Assembly (NCBI GenBank): GCA_018671175.1
Contig: JABHIE010000005.1
Span: 1 to 33,046, forward strand
Source of the DNA: Planctomycetota bacterium
Lineage (GTDB): Bacteria > Planctomycetota > UBA1135
DNA length: 33,046 bases
Direction of reading: 5' to 3'
The position numbers and the translations under genes are program-made. Of the stretch, positions 16,633 through 25,655 are shown one piece after another. Each line of letters opens with the position of its first letter. Position 1 is the stretch's first letter. The notes beneath the pieces are model-generated. The model searched no databases, was not told the DNA's origin, and saw only the letters and a list, made by a program, of their open reading frames with translations.

Positions 16633-18057
16633 ATGAATCGCCCCATCGCCGCCCCCGACCTGACGCAACTCCGCGTTTTGGTTGTTGATGACGAGGCTGA
16701 CATCCGGCTCGGGCTGACGCGATTGCTGGCGACCCTTGGGGTTCAGGCGCGGCAGGCAGGCGATGCACACGAAGCGCTTGCGGCGTTCGACGAAAGCAAC
16801 TGGGATTTGGTCCTCACCGATTTAATGATGCCCGGGATGACCGGCGCCGAGCTGCTTGCCGAGATCAAAAAAGATTTCCCCGAGACCGCAGTTGTTTTGC
16901 TGACGGGCTTTGGCACGGTTCAGACGGCCGTGCAGTGCGTGCAAAATGGCGCATCACATTTTTTGACGAAGCCTTTTGATAATCAAGAAATCCTAAGTAT
17001 TGTGCGCCGTCTTGGCTGTCAACTCCTTGCCCGCAAGGCAGTTACGGCAGAGTCTGAGTTCTCTGGCGGGCCGGCTATGATTGCCGAAGACCCTGCGATG
17101 CGCAAAGTTATTGAGCTCGTCGATATGGTCGCTCCTCGGCCTGTCCCCGTGTTGGTCGAAGGCGAAAGCGGTTCCGGCAAAGAGGTCGTTGCCCGTGCGG
17201 TGCATGAGCGCAGTCAAGTTTCCGGCAAGCCGTTTGCGGCCGTCAACTGCGCCGCCCTTTCCGATACCCTCCTCGAATCTGAGTTGTTTGGTCATGTGCG
17301 CGGCGCGTTTACGGGTGCCGATAAAGATCGCCGCGGGCTTTTTGCTGAAGCGGGCGGTGGCACTATTTTTCTTGACGAAGTCAGCTCGATGTCGGCGGCA
17401 TTTCAGGGCAAGCTACTGCGGGTTCTACAAGAAAAAGTTGTCCGGCCTGTTGGCGCTTCGGGCGATGTACCGGTTGATTTCAGACTTATTGCCGCAACCA
17501 ATCGCGATTTAGAGGTGCTTGTCGCAAATGGCGGTTTCCGTGAAGACTTGTTTTACCGACTTGCGGTCGTTCGCGTCCATATTCCGGCTCTTCGCGATCG
17601 CCCGGGCGATGTGCTTCCGCTGGCGATGCATTTCCTAAAGGGCTGTGCCACCGAGTGTGCCTGCGCGGGTGAGGGCCTCCCCGAATTTGCCGCCGATACG
17701 ATTTCTGTGATGCAAAACCACGCCTGGCCAGGCAATGTGCGCGAGCTCGAAAACGCAATTCAAAGAGCCATGATCGTCTGCGGTGGCGACCGCATTTTGC
17801 CTTACCACCTCGGTTTGGCGCAGTCTGGTTGGGCGAGTGCGCAAAGTGCATCCGAAGTTCAAGCGGAAGTCGCGGCTTACGGTGATGCAAAGGCCGCCGC
17901 CGTTGAGGCCTTCCAGCGCGAATTTGTCGAGCGTGCCTTAACCGGAAGTCAGGGCAATGTCTCGCAAGCTGCCACGGCTTTCGGCCTAACCCGAGCCGCA
18001 TTTCAAAAAATATTGAAGCAATTAGGCATCGATCGTAGCGATTATTCGAGCGATTGA
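16633..18057 (+). CDS. NtrC-family sigma54-dependent response regulator
   Basis: The 474-residue protein has three domains. The receiver domain (about 13-125) has acidic residues Asp19/Asp20, phospho-acceptor Asp63 in LVLTDLMMPG, and a Lys in LTKPF. The AAA+ domain (about 150-390) has Walker A GESGSGKE near 177, the sigma54-contacting GAFTGA at 224-229, and Walker B GGTIFLDEVSS. The Fis-type helix-turn-helix is at about 435-470 (NVSQAATAFGLTRAAFQKIL). It remodels RNA polymerase-sigma54 after phosphorylation by the kinase encoded just upstream. A near-consensus sigma54 promoter lies about 230 bp downstream, in front of the nar operon, which is the obvious target. Confidence 0.95.
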   Translation: MNRPIAAPDLTQLRVLVVDDEADIRLGLTRLLATLGVQARQAGDAHEALAAFDESNWDLVLTDLMMPGMTGAELLAEIKKDFPETAVVLLTGFGTVQTAVQCVQNGASHFLTKPFDNQEILSIVRRLGCQLLARKAVTAESEFSGGPAMIAEDPAMRKVIELVDMVAPRPVPVLVEGESGSGKEVVARAVHERSQVSGKPFAAVNCAALSDTLLESELFGHVRGAFTGADKDRRGLFAEAGGGTIFLDEVSSMSAAFQGKLLRVLQEKVVRPVGASGDVPVDFRLIAATNRDLEVLVANGGFREDLFYRLAVVRVHIPALRDRPGDVLPLAMHFLKGCATECACAGEGLPEFAADTISVMQNHAWPGNVRELENAIQRAMIVCGGDRILPYHLGLAQSGWASAQSASEVQAEVAAYGDAKAAAVEAFQREFVERALTGSQGNVSQAATAFGLTRAAFQKILKQLGIDRSDYSSD

Positions 18058-18073
18058 GTCCTTGAGTTTCCAC

Positions 18074-18104
18074 AGGGTGCTTTCTCCAGGACGCACTCTT
18101 TAAG
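18074..18104 (+). terminator. Weak possible terminator after the response regulator
   Basis: Arms AGGGTGC (18074-18080) and GCACTCT (18093-18099) can form a 7-bp stem with one G-T pair and a 12-nt loop, followed only by a short T stretch (TTAAG). It could be a weak terminator or part of an activator-binding region. The rest of the 274-bp gap to 18331 holds two TTGCCGG direct repeats and the sigma54 promoter, but no gene. Confidence 0.25.
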
Positions 18105-18290
18105 TCGTGGCCTTGCCGGGGCTTGCGTTGATTTGCCGGCGTTTGGCCACCCCGAGTGCATCTTGCAGAATGCAGCAGATAAGGCTTACTTGCGCTCAAC
18201 CTGCATAAGCGCGACCCACTAACCGACTACTGGGAAGTGGTTTACGGCAATTCACTCACCTGCCGTCGGGGCGAATATATTTCCAAAACC

Positions 18291-18307
18291 TTGGCACGCG
18301 CCTTGAT
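18291..18307 (+). promoter_or_regulatory. Sigma54 (-24/-12) promoter of the nar operon
   Basis: TTGGCACGCGCCTTGAT matches the sigma54 consensus TGGCACG-N4-TTGC(A/T) at every position except that the -12 GC is GA. The GG and the -12 G are correctly spaced by 10 bp. The expected transcription start is near 18317, which leaves a short leader carrying the GGAG ribosome site at 18320-18323 and the GTG start at 18332. The gene immediately upstream encodes a sigma54 activator. Confidence 0.75.
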
Positions 18308-18319
18308 ATGCGCGGGTAC

Positions 18320-18326
18320 GGAGAAA
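18320..18326 (+). promoter_or_regulatory. Ribosome binding site deciding the cytochrome c GTG start
   Basis: GGAGAAA lies 5-12 nt before GTG at 18332. It supports this start over the in-frame ATG at 18308, which would lie upstream of the predicted transcription start and would spoil the signal peptide. Confidence 0.65.
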
Positions 18327-18331
18327 TACCC

Positions 18332-19183
18332 GTGTTTACAAATACCTCTCTCATCGTCCCCATCCTGCTGCTCGCAGGCGCGTCTTCGGCTATGGCCCAA
18401 GATGCAGCCGAAGCTCAGGCTTTCTTCGACTCAAATTGCGTCGCTTGTCACACGATTGGCGGTGGTCGCCTTGTTGGGCCTGACCTCCATGGTGTCAATA
18501 CTCGCCAAACGCGCGAATGGCTTATCGACTTCATGGTTGATCCTGCCAAGGTTCTCGCCAGTGGCGATGCTTACGCGCAAGAGATTCTGGCTGCGTCCAA
18601 TCAGGTGCCGATGCCCCAACTTCCCGGCCTTGACGCCGCGATGGCTGGCGCTTTGCTTGACCTCATTGCTGAAAAGTCAGGCACGCCGATTGCGGCAGGC
18701 CCCGTTGAAGAGGCTGTGCCTTTCACGGCGGCAGATGTCTTCCTTGGCGAAGAGCTCTTCGTCGGCTCTCAGGCTTTCATGCATGGCTCCCCAGCATGCA
18801 TTAGTTGCCACAATGTCGATGGCGTTGGCGGTTTCTTTGGCGGCGGCAACCTCGGCCCAGATTTGACAGAAGTCTTCACGACGCTCAACGGCCGCCGCCC
18901 GCTCACTGCGTGGCTCGGTTCGCCAGCGTCCGACACGATGAAGCCCATCTTTGCTGATGCAAAAATGACCGATGGCGAAATCAACGCACTTGTGGCTTTC
19001 TTTGATGCCCAAGTCAACGGCGAGTCTGCGGCCGACCGCGCTGCAGTGGCTGGCACGGCGTCCGCGTCTTTCTTTTACTCAGGCTTGGCTTTCGCTGTCC
19101 TGATTCTCCTCGTCTTCGCCTTCCTCTGGCGAAACCGTTACACCGCCACCCGCACCCCAATGGTGGAGGCCTCCAAACGATGA
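18332..19183 (+). CDS. Membrane-anchored diheme cytochrome c of the nitrate reductase operon
   Basis: From the GTG start the protein has 283 residues. The signal peptide ends at SSAMA-QD (about residue 22). There are two c-type heme sites, CVACH (36-40) and CISCH (156-160), each in a cytochrome c domain with a GPDL stretch downstream. A single membrane helix at about 246-267 has a basic cytoplasmic tail, so the hemes face the periplasm. It overlaps narG by ATGA and is the first gene of the operon, the same position as narC in the Thermus thermophilus nar operon, where the cytochrome is reported to be needed for active nitrate reductase. I infer a role in passing electrons to or from NarGHI or in assembly. 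An equivalent is absent from the E. coli nar operon. Confidence 0.88.
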   Translation: MFTNTSLIVPILLLAGASSAMAQDAAEAQAFFDSNCVACHTIGGGRLVGPDLHGVNTRQTREWLIDFMVDPAKVLASGDAYAQEILAASNQVPMPQLPGLDAAMAGALLDLIAEKSGTPIAAGPVEEAVPFTAADVFLGEELFVGSQAFMHGSPACISCHNVDGVGGFFGGGNLGPDLTEVFTTLNGRRPLTAWLGSPASDTMKPIFADAKMTDGEINALVAFFDAQVNGESAADRAAVAGTASASFFYSGLAFAVLILLVFAFLWRNRYTATRTPMVEASKR

Positions 19184-22100
19184 AGCAAAATACAAATCCT
19201 TGGATCAAAGACTCTGTTGAGCCAGGCACTCGTGCTTGGGAAGAGTTTTATCGCAACCGCTGGCAACACGATAAAGTTGTCCGCTCGACTCACGGCGTAA
19301 ACTGCACGGGCTCTTGCTCGTGGCAGATTCATGTGAAAGACGGCATCGTCACCTGGGAGATGCAGGCGCTTGATTACCCTGAGCTCGACAAAAACTTGCC
19401 GCAGCACGAGCCACGCGGCTGCCAGCGCGGTATTTCTTACAGCTGGTATCTCTACAGCCCACTGCGTGTCAAGTATCCATATGTACGCGGCGCACTTCTT
19501 GACCTCTGGAATGCCGGGCTTGCCGAAAACGACGGCTGCACGGTTGCTGCCTGGAAGTCAATTCAGAAAGACCCCGTCAAGCGTGAGCGTTATCAACGCG
19601 CTCGCGGTAAAGGTGGCTTCCGCCGCACTTCATGGGATACCGCCAAAGCCATCATTGCGGCTTCAACGGTCTACACCATTAAGGAGCACGGCCCTGACCG
19701 CATCGCTGGCTTCTCTCCGATTCCTGCGATGTCGCAGATTTCCTACGCATCTGGCGCGCGGATGCTGCAGCTCATGGGTGGCTTGGCTTTGTCGTTTTAC
19801 GACTGGTATTGCGACCTGCCGAGTGCTTCCCCAGAGACATGGGGCGAGCAAACTGATGTAAACGAGTCGGCTGACTGGTACAACGCCAAGTTCCTCGCGG
19901 TCATGGGGTCAAACCTCAACATGACACGCACGCCTGATGTCCACTTCGCTGCTGAAGCGCGACACAACGGCTCCAAGATGGTGGTGTTCTCGCCTGACTT
20001 CAACCAGGTCGCCAAATACGCCGACGAGTGGATCTCAATCAACGCTGGCCAAGACGGCGCTTGGTGGATGGCCGTAAACCATGTCATCCTGAAAGAGTTC
20101 CACCACGAGAAAAAGACCCCTTACTTCCTGGATTACGCCAAGAAGTACACCGACAGCCCTTTCTTGGTCGAGCTGACTGAGGGCGAGCTGGGTTGGGAAT
20201 CGGGTCAGATGTTGCGCGCGGGTCGTCTTGCGGGTTACGCAGATGAGCAGCACGGCGAGTGGAAATTCTTGCAATGGGACACGACCGATAACCGTCCGAA
20301 AATGCCAATGGGCTCAAGTGGCCACCGTTGGCAAGACAAAAAGGGCCAATGGAACATGTTGGCGCAAGACGGCAAAGATGGTTCCAAGATTGATGCCGAG
20401 CTGACATTCCTCGAAAACCACGAGGGTGTTATGCAGGTGCGCTTTGACGATTTCGCTGAGGGCGAAAGCACTTATCGTGGCGTCCCGACTCGTACGATTG
20501 AGTTGGCTGATGGCACCAAGGCCCGCGTTGCGACGATTTACGATTTACTCTTTGCGCAATACGGTGTTTCGCGTGGTCTTGAGGGTGCTTACCCCGCCGA
20601 CTACAACGAAGAGACGGTTTACACGCCAGCATGGGGTGAGCTTTACACGGGCATGGATCGCAAAAACATTATTAAGTTTGCGCGTGAATGGGCCTCGACT
20701 GCCGAGCATACAAACGGCAAGTGCACGGTCATTATTGGTGCGGGTATCGACCACTGGTACCACGCTAACTTGATGTATCGCGCGGCGATTAACGCTTTGA
20801 TGTTCTGCGGTTGCGTGGGCGTCAATGGTGGTGGCTTGGCTCACTATGTTGGCCAAGAAAAACTTGCGCCAGGCGAGCCTTGGGGCAACATCGCGTTTGC
20901 GAAAGACTGGGTTGGCGGTGTGCGTTTGCAAAACGCTCCGTCTTGGCACTATGTCAATACCGACCAGTGGCGCTACGAGCGTACCTTTACCGATTACCAC
21001 ACGGTGCCGCCGAATCAGCCTGAGGGCTCGATTGCGCAGGGCCACACACTCGATGTGAATATCCGTGCGGTCAAGAATGGCTGGTTGCCTTTCTACCCAC
21101 AGTTTGACAAGAGCCCGCTCGAAGTTTGCAAAGATGCTCGCGCTGCGGGTGCGACTGATGAGGCCGGCATTGTTAAGCACACGGTTGATGCGCTCAAGTC
21201 TAAGGACTTGAAGTTTGCCATCGAAAAACCTGACCACGCCGAATGCTGGCCACGCTTGTGGTTCATCTGGCGCGGCAATGCTTTGATGTCATCCGCTAAG
21301 GGGCATGAGTATTTCCTCGAGCATTATCTCGGCACGCACACCAATAAGATTGCTGACGAGGTCGCCAAAGATCAGGTCAAGTCGGTTGAGTTCCTCGAGA
21401 AGGCGCCCAAGGGCAAAATGGATTTGGTTGTCGACTTGAACTTCCGCATGGATACTTCGGCGCTTTATTCCGACATCGTTTTGCCGGCTGCGACTTGGTA
21501 CGAGAAAGATGACATCAACACGACTGACATGCACACTTTCGTGCACCCATTGAGTGAGGCCGTGCCTCCTTGCTGGGAGTCAAAGTCTGACTGGGACATC
21601 TTCGCCGAAATCACAAAGGCCGTTGCTGAATTGTCTGAGACGCACTTGCCAGATCCGGTCGAGGATTTGATTGCATCGCCTCTCGCGCACGACTCGCCAG
21701 CTGAAGTTTCACAACCTAAGATGCTCGATTGGGACAAGGGCCAATGCGAGGCCATCCCTGGCAAGACGATGCCTGGTCTTAAAGTGATTACTCGTAATTA
21801 CAAAGACATCTATAACCAGTACATTTCTTTCGGGCCACTCGCTCGTGCAAATGGCATTGGTGCTCACGGCACTTCGTATCAGATCGATGATTTCTATGAC
21901 GAAATGGTCGAGCATGGTGATGTCGAAAAGTGGGGTGGCGGAAAGTACCCATCTTTAAAGAAGGGTAAAAATGTGGTCAACGCGATTTTGAATCTCGCGT
22001 CGGTTACAAACGGTGAGCTCGCTTATCGCTCTTACAAAAACATGGAAGAGAAAGTGGGCCTACCACTGGCTGATGAGTTGGGCAGCAAGAGCCGCTCGGT

Positions 22101-22851
22101 TCGCATGACCTTTAATGACATTCAATCCCAGCCGCGGCGTTTACACAACTCGCCAATGTGGTCGGCATTGATTGACGATGGTCGCGCTTACAGCCCGTTT
22201 ACTTACAACGTCGAAAAACTCGTGCCATGGCGGACGCTCACCGGTCGTCAGCACTTCTATCTCGATCACGAGGGCTACATTCAGTTTGGCGAGCATTTGC
22301 CAACTTACAAGCCTAAGCCGCAGCCTGCAGATTATGCAGACTTGCGCATGAGTGACCCTAACATTGCTAAGGCCGGCGATAAGAGTGGCAACGACACCTT
22401 GTGTCTGAACTACCTCACGCCTCACGGCAAGTGGCACATCCACTCGACCTATGGTGATAACCATCGCATGACAACTCTGTCGCGTGGTGTTGAGCCATTC
22501 TGGATCAATGTTAAAGACGCCGATTCGATTGGCATCGTTGACAATGATTGGGTTGAAGTGCATAACGACCACGGTGTTGTTGTAACGCGCGCAGCAGTTT
22601 CTTCACGGATTCCACGCGGCATTTGCATCATCTATCACTCACCTGAACGCACCTATTCGGTGCCGAAATCACCACTTCGCGGAAAACGCCGCGCGGGTGG
22701 CCACAACAGTTTGACGCGCGTGCGCCTCAAACCAAACCTGATGGTGGGGGGCTACGGTCAATTCACTTATCACTTCAATTACTGGGGCCCGATCGGTTGT
22801 AACCGCGACACCCACATCCTCGTTCGCAAGCTCCCAGAGCTCAGCTGGTAA
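19180..22851 (+). CDS. narG: Respiratory nitrate reductase alpha subunit
   Basis: NarG holds the molybdenum bis-MGD centre and reduces nitrate to nitrite on the cytoplasmic side of the membrane. The 1223-residue protein is full length and closely follows E. coli NarG. The FS0 cluster ligands are His38, Cys42 and Cys46 (HGVNCTGSC) and Cys81 (EPRGCQRG). Asp212 in FYDWYCDLP corresponds to the Mo ligand Asp222 of E. coli. [34 protein letters not shown] and the C-terminal [10 protein letters not shown] are all present. There is no obvious twin-arginine signal before the conserved region, consistent with a cytoplasmic enzyme. The start overlaps the cytochrome stop (ATGA), which implies translational coupling. 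narH follows 24 bp downstream. Confidence 0.98.
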   Translation: MKQNTNPWIKDSVEPGTRAWEEFYRNRWQHDKVVRSTHGVNCTGSCSWQIHVKDGIVTWEMQALDYPELDKNLPQHEPRGCQRGISYSWYLYSPLRVKYPYVRGALLDLWNAGLAENDGCTVAAWKSIQKDPVKRERYQRARGKGGFRRTSWDTAKAIIAASTVYTIKEHGPDRIAGFSPIPAMSQISYASGARMLQLMGGLALSFYDWYCDLPSASPETWGEQTDVNESADWYNAKFLAVMGSNLNMTRTPDVHFAAEARHNGSKMVVFSPDFNQVAKYADEWISINAGQDGAWWMAVNHVILKEFHHEKKTPYFLDYAKKYTDSPFLVELTEGELGWESGQMLRAGRLAGYADEQHGEWKFLQWDTTDNRPKMPMGSSGHRWQDKKGQWNMLAQDGKDGSKIDAELTFLENHEGVMQVRFDDFAEGESTYRGVPTRTIELADGTKARVATIYDLLFAQYGVSRGLEGAYPADYNEETVYTPAWGELYTGMDRKNIIKFAREWASTAEHTNGKCTVIIGAGIDHWYHANLMYRAAINALMFCGCVGVNGGGLAHYVGQEKLAPGEPWGNIAFAKDWVGGVRLQNAPSWHYVNTDQWRYERTFTDYHTVPPNQPEGSIAQGHTLDVNIRAVKNGWLPFYPQFDKSPLEVCKDARAAGATDEAGIVKHTVDALKSKDLKFAIEKPDHAECWPRLWFIWRGNALMSSAKGHEYFLEHYLGTHTNKIADEVAKDQVKSVEFLEKAPKGKMDLVVDLNFRMDTSALYSDIVLPAATWYEKDDINTTDMHTFVHPLSEAVPPCWESKSDWDIFAEITKAVAELSETHLPDPVEDLIASPLAHDSPAEVSQPKMLDWDKGQCEAIPGKTMPGLKVITRNYKDIYNQYISFGPLARANGIGAHGTSYQIDDFYDEMVEHGDVEKWGGGKYPSLKKGKNVVNAILNLASVTNGELAYRSYKNMEEKVGLPLADELGSKSRSVRMTFNDIQSQPRRLHNSPMWSALIDDGRAYSPFTYNVEKLVPWRTLTGRQHFYLDHEGYIQFGEHLPTYKPKPQPADYADLRMSDPNIAKAGDKSGNDTLCLNYLTPHGKWHIHSTYGDNHRMTTLSRGVEPFWINVKDADSIGIVDNDWVEVHNDHGVVVTRAAVSSRIPRGICIIYHSPERTYSVPKSPLRGKRRAGGHNSLTRVRLKPNLMVGGYGQFTYHFNYWGPIGCNRDTHILVRKLPELSW

Positions 22852-22875
22852 TCGCTCATTCATAGGTAATAAATA

Positions 22876-24366
22876 ATGGACGTACGCTCACAAATTTCGA
22901 TGACCTTTCACTTAGATAAGTGCATTGGTTGTCACACCTGCAGTGTTGCCTGCAAAAACATCTGGACTGACCGCAAAGGTACTGAGTACATGTGGTGGAA
23001 CAATGTCGAGACGAAGCCGGGTACCGGTTTCCCATCGCGTTGGGAAGACCAAGATAAGTATCAAGGCGGCTGGGAACTAGACAAAGGCAAGTTGCGTTTG
23101 CGCTCTACGGGTCGCAAGCGGGTGGTGGCAAATATTTTCCACAACCCCAACATGCCCACCATGGACGACTACTACGAGCCATGGACTTACGAGTACAGCA
23201 CTCTGTTCGATGCTCCAGAGGGGCACGACCAGCCAACCGCTCGTCCCATCTCGATGGTGACCGGCGATTACATCGATGTTAAGGCTGGCCCTAACTTTGA
23301 TGACGACTTGGGTGGCTCGCGCGTTTACGCCGAAAACGATGTCAACCTCGAAGGCCTGCCCGAGGAAACTCGCCAGCAGATGTTTGAGATTCAGCGTTTG
23401 GCCTTTTTCTATGTGCCTCGCATGTGCAACCACTGTGCAAACCCTGCATGCGTGGCTTCTTGCCCATCTGGTGCGCTTTATAAGCGTGGCGAAGATGGCA
23501 TCGTGCTCTTGAATCAAGAGCGTTGCCGTGGCTGGCGCTCCTGCGTGCCTGCATGCCCTTACAAAAAGGTTTACTTCAACTGGTCTACGGGCAAGTCTGA
23601 AAAGTGCATCTTGTGCTACCCACGCGTTGAGACGCAGCAGCCACCGGCCTGCCACCACTCATGCGTTGGTCGTATTCGTTTCTTGGGCAATGTGCTTTAT
23701 GACGCAGACAAGATTGAGGGCTTGGCTTCCTTGCCTGACGACCGTCTCGCTGAGGCTCAACGCGATTTGATTTTAGATCCAAATGATCCAGAAGTTATCG
23801 CAGGCGCAAAGAAAAATGGCATTGCGGATTCCGTGATCACTTCAGCCCAAGAGTCACCGACTTACCGCTTCGTCAAAGAATGGAAAATGGGTTTGCCTTT
23901 GCACGCTGAGTTCCGCACTTTGCCGATGCTGTTTTATGTCCCGCCACTCTCTCCTGTTTTGTCGGCCGCACATCACGGCCCAACGAGTCTTGAGAGTGAC
24001 GAGCTCTTCCACGAAATCGAAGATGCACGCGTGCCGCTTCAATTCATGGCCAGCCTCTTTGGCGCAGGCAATACTGAGCCTGTGCGTTACGCACTCCGCA
24101 AGCAGTATGCCGTCCGTATGTGGCGTCGCTACAAGACTGTTGGCGATGTCGATGAAGAGACTGCTATGCGTGCTTTGCGCGAGGCCGATTGCAACCCAGA
24201 TGAGGCAGAAGATATCTATCGTTTGACCTCGCTGGCAAATCACCAAAAGCGTTTCGTTATTCCTCCCGCCCAGCGCGAGATGGCCATCGAAATGATGAGC
24301 GGTGATACGCATGAGCACAAAGGCTCGACTGGTTTTGGTTTCCGTCAAGACACCATTCGCGTTTAA
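22876..24366 (+). CDS. narH: Respiratory nitrate reductase beta subunit (Fe-S)
   Basis: NarH carries electrons from the NarI hemes to NarG through four iron-sulfur clusters. The 496-residue protein has the four expected Cys groups. The first starts at Cys16 (CIGCHTCSVACKN). The second is CNHCANPACVASCP. The third, CRGWRSCVPACP, has Trp in place of one Cys, which is the hallmark of the [3Fe-4S] cluster. The fourth is CILCYPR...CHHSCVGRI. The remaining sequence matches the NarH C-terminal domain. An AGGT is the only visible ribosome-binding feature. narJ begins 4 bp after its stop. Confidence 0.97.
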   Translation: MDVRSQISMTFHLDKCIGCHTCSVACKNIWTDRKGTEYMWWNNVETKPGTGFPSRWEDQDKYQGGWELDKGKLRLRSTGRKRVVANIFHNPNMPTMDDYYEPWTYEYSTLFDAPEGHDQPTARPISMVTGDYIDVKAGPNFDDDLGGSRVYAENDVNLEGLPEETRQQMFEIQRLAFFYVPRMCNHCANPACVASCPSGALYKRGEDGIVLLNQERCRGWRSCVPACPYKKVYFNWSTGKSEKCILCYPRVETQQPPACHHSCVGRIRFLGNVLYDADKIEGLASLPDDRLAEAQRDLILDPNDPEVIAGAKKNGIADSVITSAQESPTYRFVKEWKMGLPLHAEFRTLPMLFYVPPLSPVLSAAHHGPTSLESDELFHEIEDARVPLQFMASLFGAGNTEPVRYALRKQYAVRMWRRYKTVGDVDEETAMRALREADCNPDEAEDIYRLTSLANHQKRFVIPPAQREMAIEMMSGDTHEHKGSTGFGFRQDTIRV

Positions 24367-24370
24367 CCCT

Positions 24371-24910
24371 ATGCGCCCTGAAACAGCTGTTTACGATGCT
24401 CTCGCGGGCTTGCTTGCCTATCCAAGGGCTGGTTTCCACGAGAGTGCCGAAGACTGGATTGCCGTGGTTACTGCGGCAAATTCACAAGCCGGCGAAAAGT
24501 TAGTCGCCTTCCATGAGATGCTTTCGAGCAAGAGTCCTTCTGAGCTCGAAGAGCATTATGCGCGCACTTTCGACAATAGCATTTCGGGTGCTCTCGAAAC
24601 GGGCTGGCATGTTTTTGGTGAGACTTATGAGCGCGGGGGTTTCCTCGTGCGTATGCGGCAATTGTGCCGCGAGTGTGGGGTGGTTGAGTCGGGCGAGTTG
24701 CCTGATCACCTCGTGCATGTACTACCTGTTTTGGGGCGCACCGATGAATCGTTGGCGCTTGAGCTCGTAGAAGAAGTTGCGGTTCCCGCAGTAACCAAGG
24801 TCTGCATCAGCCTAGCCGCTGACGAAAACCCCTACGAATCGGTGCTGGACGCCGTCCTCGTGGTCTTGAATCAACATGTCCAGAATCAAAACGGCTGTCT
24901 TTCATCATGA
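24371..24910 (+). CDS. narJ: Nitrate reductase molybdenum cofactor assembly chaperone
   Basis: NarJ is a TorD-family chaperone that binds apo-NarG and guides cofactor insertion before membrane attachment; it is not part of the final enzyme. The 179-residue protein starts MRPETAVYDALAGLLAYP. It contains the conserved LEEHYARTFD and a GETYERGGFLVRM-type stretch, then LPDHLVHVLPVL, all typical of NarJ. Position between narH and narI is diagnostic. The ATG at 24371 is chosen because an upstream alternative start would lie inside narH. The 3' end overlaps the narI start by ATGA. Confidence 0.95.
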   Translation: MRPETAVYDALAGLLAYPRAGFHESAEDWIAVVTAANSQAGEKLVAFHEMLSSKSPSELEEHYARTFDNSISGALETGWHVFGETYERGGFLVRMRQLCRECGVVESGELPDHLVHVLPVLGRTDESLALELVEEVAVPAVTKVCISLAADENPYESVLDAVLVVLNQHVQNQNGCLSS

Positions 24911-25593
24911 GTGATTACCTCCTTTTTGCGATCCTGCCTTATGTGGCACTCGCTTTGTTTTTCGTGGTTAGCATCACACGCTACCGCAAAAATGCTTTTG
25001 TATTTTCGAGCCTGTCTTCACAGTTTCTAGAAAACAAGCAACACTTCTGGAGCACCGTTCCATTTCACTATGGCTTGATTGGCGTTTTAATCATTCACTT
25101 GATTGGCTTGCTCATTCCAGACACTTTGCTTTGGTGGAACAGCGTGCCAGCGCGATTAGTCGTGCTTGAGCTCACGGGTCTTGCCTTAGCGCTTATCGGC
25201 ATCGTCGGTCTCGGGATGGCCATGATGCGCCGCTTAAATGTGCGTACCGTTGCTGTCGTGACAACCACATCCGACTGGGTGATTTTGGTAATGACGATGG
25301 TTCAGATGCTCTTGGGCGTTTTGGTCGCCGTGAATCATGGTTGGGGTAGCTCTTGGTTCGCCAGTTCTGCTTCGCCGTATTTGTGGTCGATATTCAGCCT
25401 TGACCCGAATATCGCTTATGTCGCTGCGATGCCATTGTTGGTCAAGCTGCACATCATCAATGCGTGGTTGATCATCGCTTACTTCCCATTCACTCGGTTG
25501 TTGCATGTCCTTGTGGCACCATTTCCTTATCTCTGGCGTAAACGCCAAGTCGTCTTGTGGAACGATAATCGCAAGACCAAGCGGATTCCTTAA
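24907..25593 (+). CDS. narI: Respiratory nitrate reductase gamma subunit (diheme cytochrome b)
   Basis: NarI anchors NarGH in the membrane, oxidises quinol on the periplasmic side and passes electrons through two b hemes. The 228-residue protein shows five hydrophobic helices. The axial His residues are His54 and His64 in the second helix and His182 and His200 near the C-terminus, the same spacings as His56/66 and His187/205 in E. coli NarI. The C-terminal FPYLWRKRQVV is also family-like. Because all heme ligands are present, quinol oxidation by NarI should be intact, so the operon's cytochrome c is an addition rather than a replacement. Confidence 0.97.
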   Translation: MSDYLLFAILPYVALALFFVVSITRYRKNAFVFSSLSSQFLENKQHFWSTVPFHYGLIGVLIIHLIGLLIPDTLLWWNSVPARLVVLELTGLALALIGIVGLGMAMMRRLNVRTVAVVTTTSDWVILVMTMVQMLLGVLVAVNHGWGSSWFASSASPYLWSIFSLDPNIAYVAAMPLLVKLHIINAWLIIAYFPFTRLLHVLVAPFPYLWRKRQVVLWNDNRKTKRIP

Positions 25594-25644
25594 CAGTTCC
25601 CGCCACCAACCCTCAATAGTTTCTACTCCGCCACCACACCTCTA

Positions 25645-25650
25645 GGAGAA
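25645..25650 (+). promoter_or_regulatory. Strong ribosome binding site of the first narK gene
   Basis: AGGAGA lies 5 nt before the ATG at 25656, in a 62-bp gap after narI that has no clear promoter or terminator. It suggests independent translation initiation within the operon transcript. Confidence 0.6.
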
Positions 25651-25655
25651 AAGAA

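Noticed and set aside
18090-18162. GACGCACTC / GAGTGCATC imperfect inverted repeat as an activator binding site
   Set aside because: Arms are about 55 bp apart with one mismatch, and the left arm is part of a possible hairpin; too weak to list as an upstream activating sequence.
17486-18199. Minus-strand open frame of 237 codons over the end of the response regulator
   Set aside because: Antisense to well-conserved AAA+ and HTH coding sequence; composition is Arg/His/Pro-rich as expected of a shadow frame.
18308-18331. ATG start at 18308 for the cytochrome c
   Set aside because: It falls upstream of the predicted sigma54 transcription start and adds eight residues before a complete signal peptide; GTG at 18332 has a Shine-Dalgarno.
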